Assembly: GCA_002412495.1 (NCBI GenBank)
Contig: DHVE01000113.1
Span: 16,325 to 50,464, forward strand
Direction: 5' to 3'
Source: Betaproteobacteria bacterium UBA5216
Lineage (GTDB): Bacteria > Pseudomonadota > Gammaproteobacteria > Burkholderiales > SG8-41
Length of the DNA: 34,140 nt
The notes under the pieces were generated by a model. It saw nothing but the letters and a program-made list of their open reading frames with translations. It ran no database searches and was not told the origin of the DNA. The position numbers were made by a program, and so were the translations under genes. Positions 33,022 to 34,140 of this stretch are shown one piece after another. How positions within the stretch are numbered: position 1 is the stretch's first letter; every line of letters starts with the position of its first letter.

Positions 33022-33285
33022 ATGGAACAAGCATCCGCTACCGCAAAAGTAATGACCGACCTCACCTGCTGGAAATGCGGCGAGGAATCACTAAAAGAAG
33101 CCGCCAGCGCCGCCGCGACACGCGGCACGCATGGCGAATTGCTCGCTGCCACGTCGCTCAAACACTCGGACTGCCAGAAGTGCGGCGCGTATTCCGTGAA
33201 TCCGGCACAGGCGCGGCACAACAAAATGATGGGCCGCAAAGTTCGCAAAGAGCACATTCGCGAATCGAATCGCACCAGCGCGTAA
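33022..33285 (+). CDS. Small CxxC/CxxC putative zinc-ribbon protein
   Basis: This 87-residue protein has an excellent ribosome site (AAGGAG, five bases before the ATG). It contains two CxxC pairs, C16-WK-C19-G and C51-QK-C54-G, spaced about 31 residues apart, which suggests a zinc knuckle or rubredoxin-like ribbon. The basic C-terminus (NKMMGRKVRKEHIRESNRTS) could bind nucleic acid. I do not recognise the family; the CxxCG pairs faintly recall zinc-finger regulators, but no helix-turn-helix is visible. A 256-base gap upstream (32766-33021) shows no other gene. Confidence 0.75.
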   Translation: MEQASATAKVMTDLTCWKCGEESLKEAASAAATRGTHGELLAATSLKHSDCQKCGAYSVNPAQARHNKMMGRKVRKEHIRESNRTSA

Positions 33286-33315
33286 CGTTTTTCAGCTCTG
33301 GACGTCCCTGTAATT

Positions 33316-33338
33316 AGTAAATAAAAACAATTAGTTAC
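33316..33338. repeat. AT-rich motif, degenerate copy upstream of the exported methyltransferase
   Basis: On the minus strand bases 33338-33316 read GTAACTAATTGTTTTTATTTAC, sharing TAATTGTTTTTA with the copies at 6819, 10702 and 18385. It lies in the 145-base gap upstream of the gene at 33431. Confidence 0.4.
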
Positions 33339-33430
33339 AGCAAGTCCGTCGAACGCGCCTGGACGTGCTGGCGAGTGCCGCGCGCGCGCATTAAAATGCG
33401 CGCCGCACACCATCACGTCCGGGAGTTCCA

Positions 33431-34140
33431 TTGAAAACCTTCGCCACGGCGTTCGTCGCCGCGATCCTGCTTGCGCCTTGCGCGCCGTTGACCCACCACG
33501 CCGCGGCACAGGAACGTTTTTCCATATTCGTCGGCAGCGCGCCGGAAAACGTAGACCGCATGGTCAAACTCGCCGAGTTGCGCGACAACGACGTGGTGAT
33601 CGATCTCGGCTCGGGTGACGGCCGTATCGTGCTCACCGCCGCCAAGTCCAATCCCAAGGTGCGCGGCTGGGGCGTGGACATCGACGAAAAACTGGTGGCG
33701 CAATCCAACGCAGAAGCTAAAAAGCTCGGCATGGCGGACCGCGTGCAGTTTTATCAGCGCGACGTGTTCGACGCCGACATCAGCAGCGCCACCGTGATAA
33801 CCATGTGGATGTGGCCGGAAATGCAGCGCATGCTGCGCACCAAAATTCTCGCCGAAGCCAAACCCGGCACGCGCGTGCTCACGCCCATCTGGGGCATGGG
33901 CGATTCCTGGAAGCCCGACCGCGTGGACGCCACCGACAATACCCCCGTCCACCTGTGGGTGGTGCCCGCGCGCGTTGAAGGTTACTGGTCGTGGGAATTG
34001 CCGGTCAACGGCGTCAAGCACACCTACACCGGCGTGCTCGAACAGCAATTCCAGAACGCCGAAGGCGTGGTGCGCGTCGGCAGCCGCCGCGGCGTGTTGG
34101 ACAAAATGACGCTGCGCGGCGCGGACATCCAGTTCACGCT
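33431..34140 (+). CDS. Exported SAM-dependent methyltransferase-like protein (partial, cut by window end)
   Basis: The frame opens at TTG 33431 behind GGGAG (five-base spacer) and stays open to the window end, giving at least 236 residues. The first 26 residues (KTFATAFVAAILLAPCAPL then HHAAA) are a signal peptide. The mature part has the class I methyltransferase core: VVIDLGSGDGRIVLTAAKS (motif I), WGVDIDEKLV (motif II) and VQFYQRDVFDADISSATVIT. The downstream segment TMWMWPEMQRMLRTKILAEA is unusual in place of the NPPY-type motif. Periplasmic methyltransferases of this type are uncharacterised, since SAM is cytosolic. The C-terminus is missing. Confidence 0.85.
   Translation, partial: MKTFATAFVAAILLAPCAPLTHHAAAQERFSIFVGSAPENVDRMVKLAELRDNDVVIDLGSGDGRIVLTAAKSNPKVRGWGVDIDEKLVAQSNAEAKKLGMADRVQFYQRDVFDADISSATVITMWMWPEMQRMLRTKILAEAKPGTRVLTPIWGMGDSWKPDRVDATDNTPVHLWVVPARVEGYWSWELPVNGVKHTYTGVLEQQFQNAEGVVRVGSRRGVLDKMTLRGADIQFT

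Overview
The window is GC-rich, gene-dense DNA that looks like a betaproteobacterial (Burkholderiales-type) chromosome. The main reason is the very large number of tripartite tricarboxylate transporter (TTT) substrate-binding proteins of the Bug/TctC family: eleven apparently intact copies plus one decayed copy in 34 kb. They are scattered among small catabolic or redox operons. No TctA or TctB membrane subunit is encoded here. The right end (ffh next to a ypjD-like cytochrome c assembly gene) is core chromosome, so this is probably not a plasmid. No tRNA, rRNA, CRISPR array, transposase or phage gene was recognised.

Layout. 67-1347 (-) is an aconitase/LeuC-family large subunit. 1518-5786 (+) holds two Bug proteins, an MmgE/PrpD protein and a TMEM175-type channel. 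5830-7865 (-) is a luciferase-like monooxygenase followed by a coupled Bug gene. 8015-12986 (+) is the most interesting operon: Bug protein, a selenoprotein of the UGSC family read through an in-frame UGA at 9291-9293, a coupled partner gene of unknown function, then two more Bug genes. 13143-15427 (-) encodes an exported and a cytosolic carboxymuconolactone-decarboxylase-like paralogue plus a Bug gene. 15579-16502 (+) is a zinc-free quinone-oxidoreductase-like MDR enzyme. 16543-20400 (-) is a flavin/Fe-S oxidoreductase, Bug protein and glyoxalase-like operon. 20401-21108 has no intact gene; it holds a Bug pseudogene and a large imperfect palindrome. 21109-24069 (-) encodes a periplasmic metallo-beta-lactamase-fold hydrolase and an NDP-forming acyl-CoA synthetase. 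24250-26224 (-) pairs a Bug protein with an orphan ABC-type (NMT1/SsuA-like) binding protein, divergent from a second MDR enzyme (26305-27282). 27344-29568 (-) is two more Bug genes downstream of ffh (29598-30959). 30995 onward (+) holds the ypjD-like gene, an EamA transporter, a small CxxC protein and an exported methyltransferase cut by the window end. Bases 1-66 hold no feature I can support.

How it may work together (inference): each Bug protein probably captures a particular small carboxylate or related organic molecule in the periplasm, and the neighbouring enzymes (CoA ligase, dehydratases, flavin and MDR oxidoreductases, glyoxalase-like, CMD-like proteins) would process it. Shared membrane components would have to be encoded elsewhere. 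The strongest single finding is the UGA-containing UGSC selenoprotein with a bacterial SECIS-like hairpin directly after the UGA and a downstream gene whose start overlaps the far side of the readthrough. Secondary structure-level findings are a family of dispersed palindromes (core ATTCC/GTTCC...GGAAT/GGAAC) and an AT-rich 20-base motif recurring at gene junctions, mostly at the 5' ends of Bug genes.
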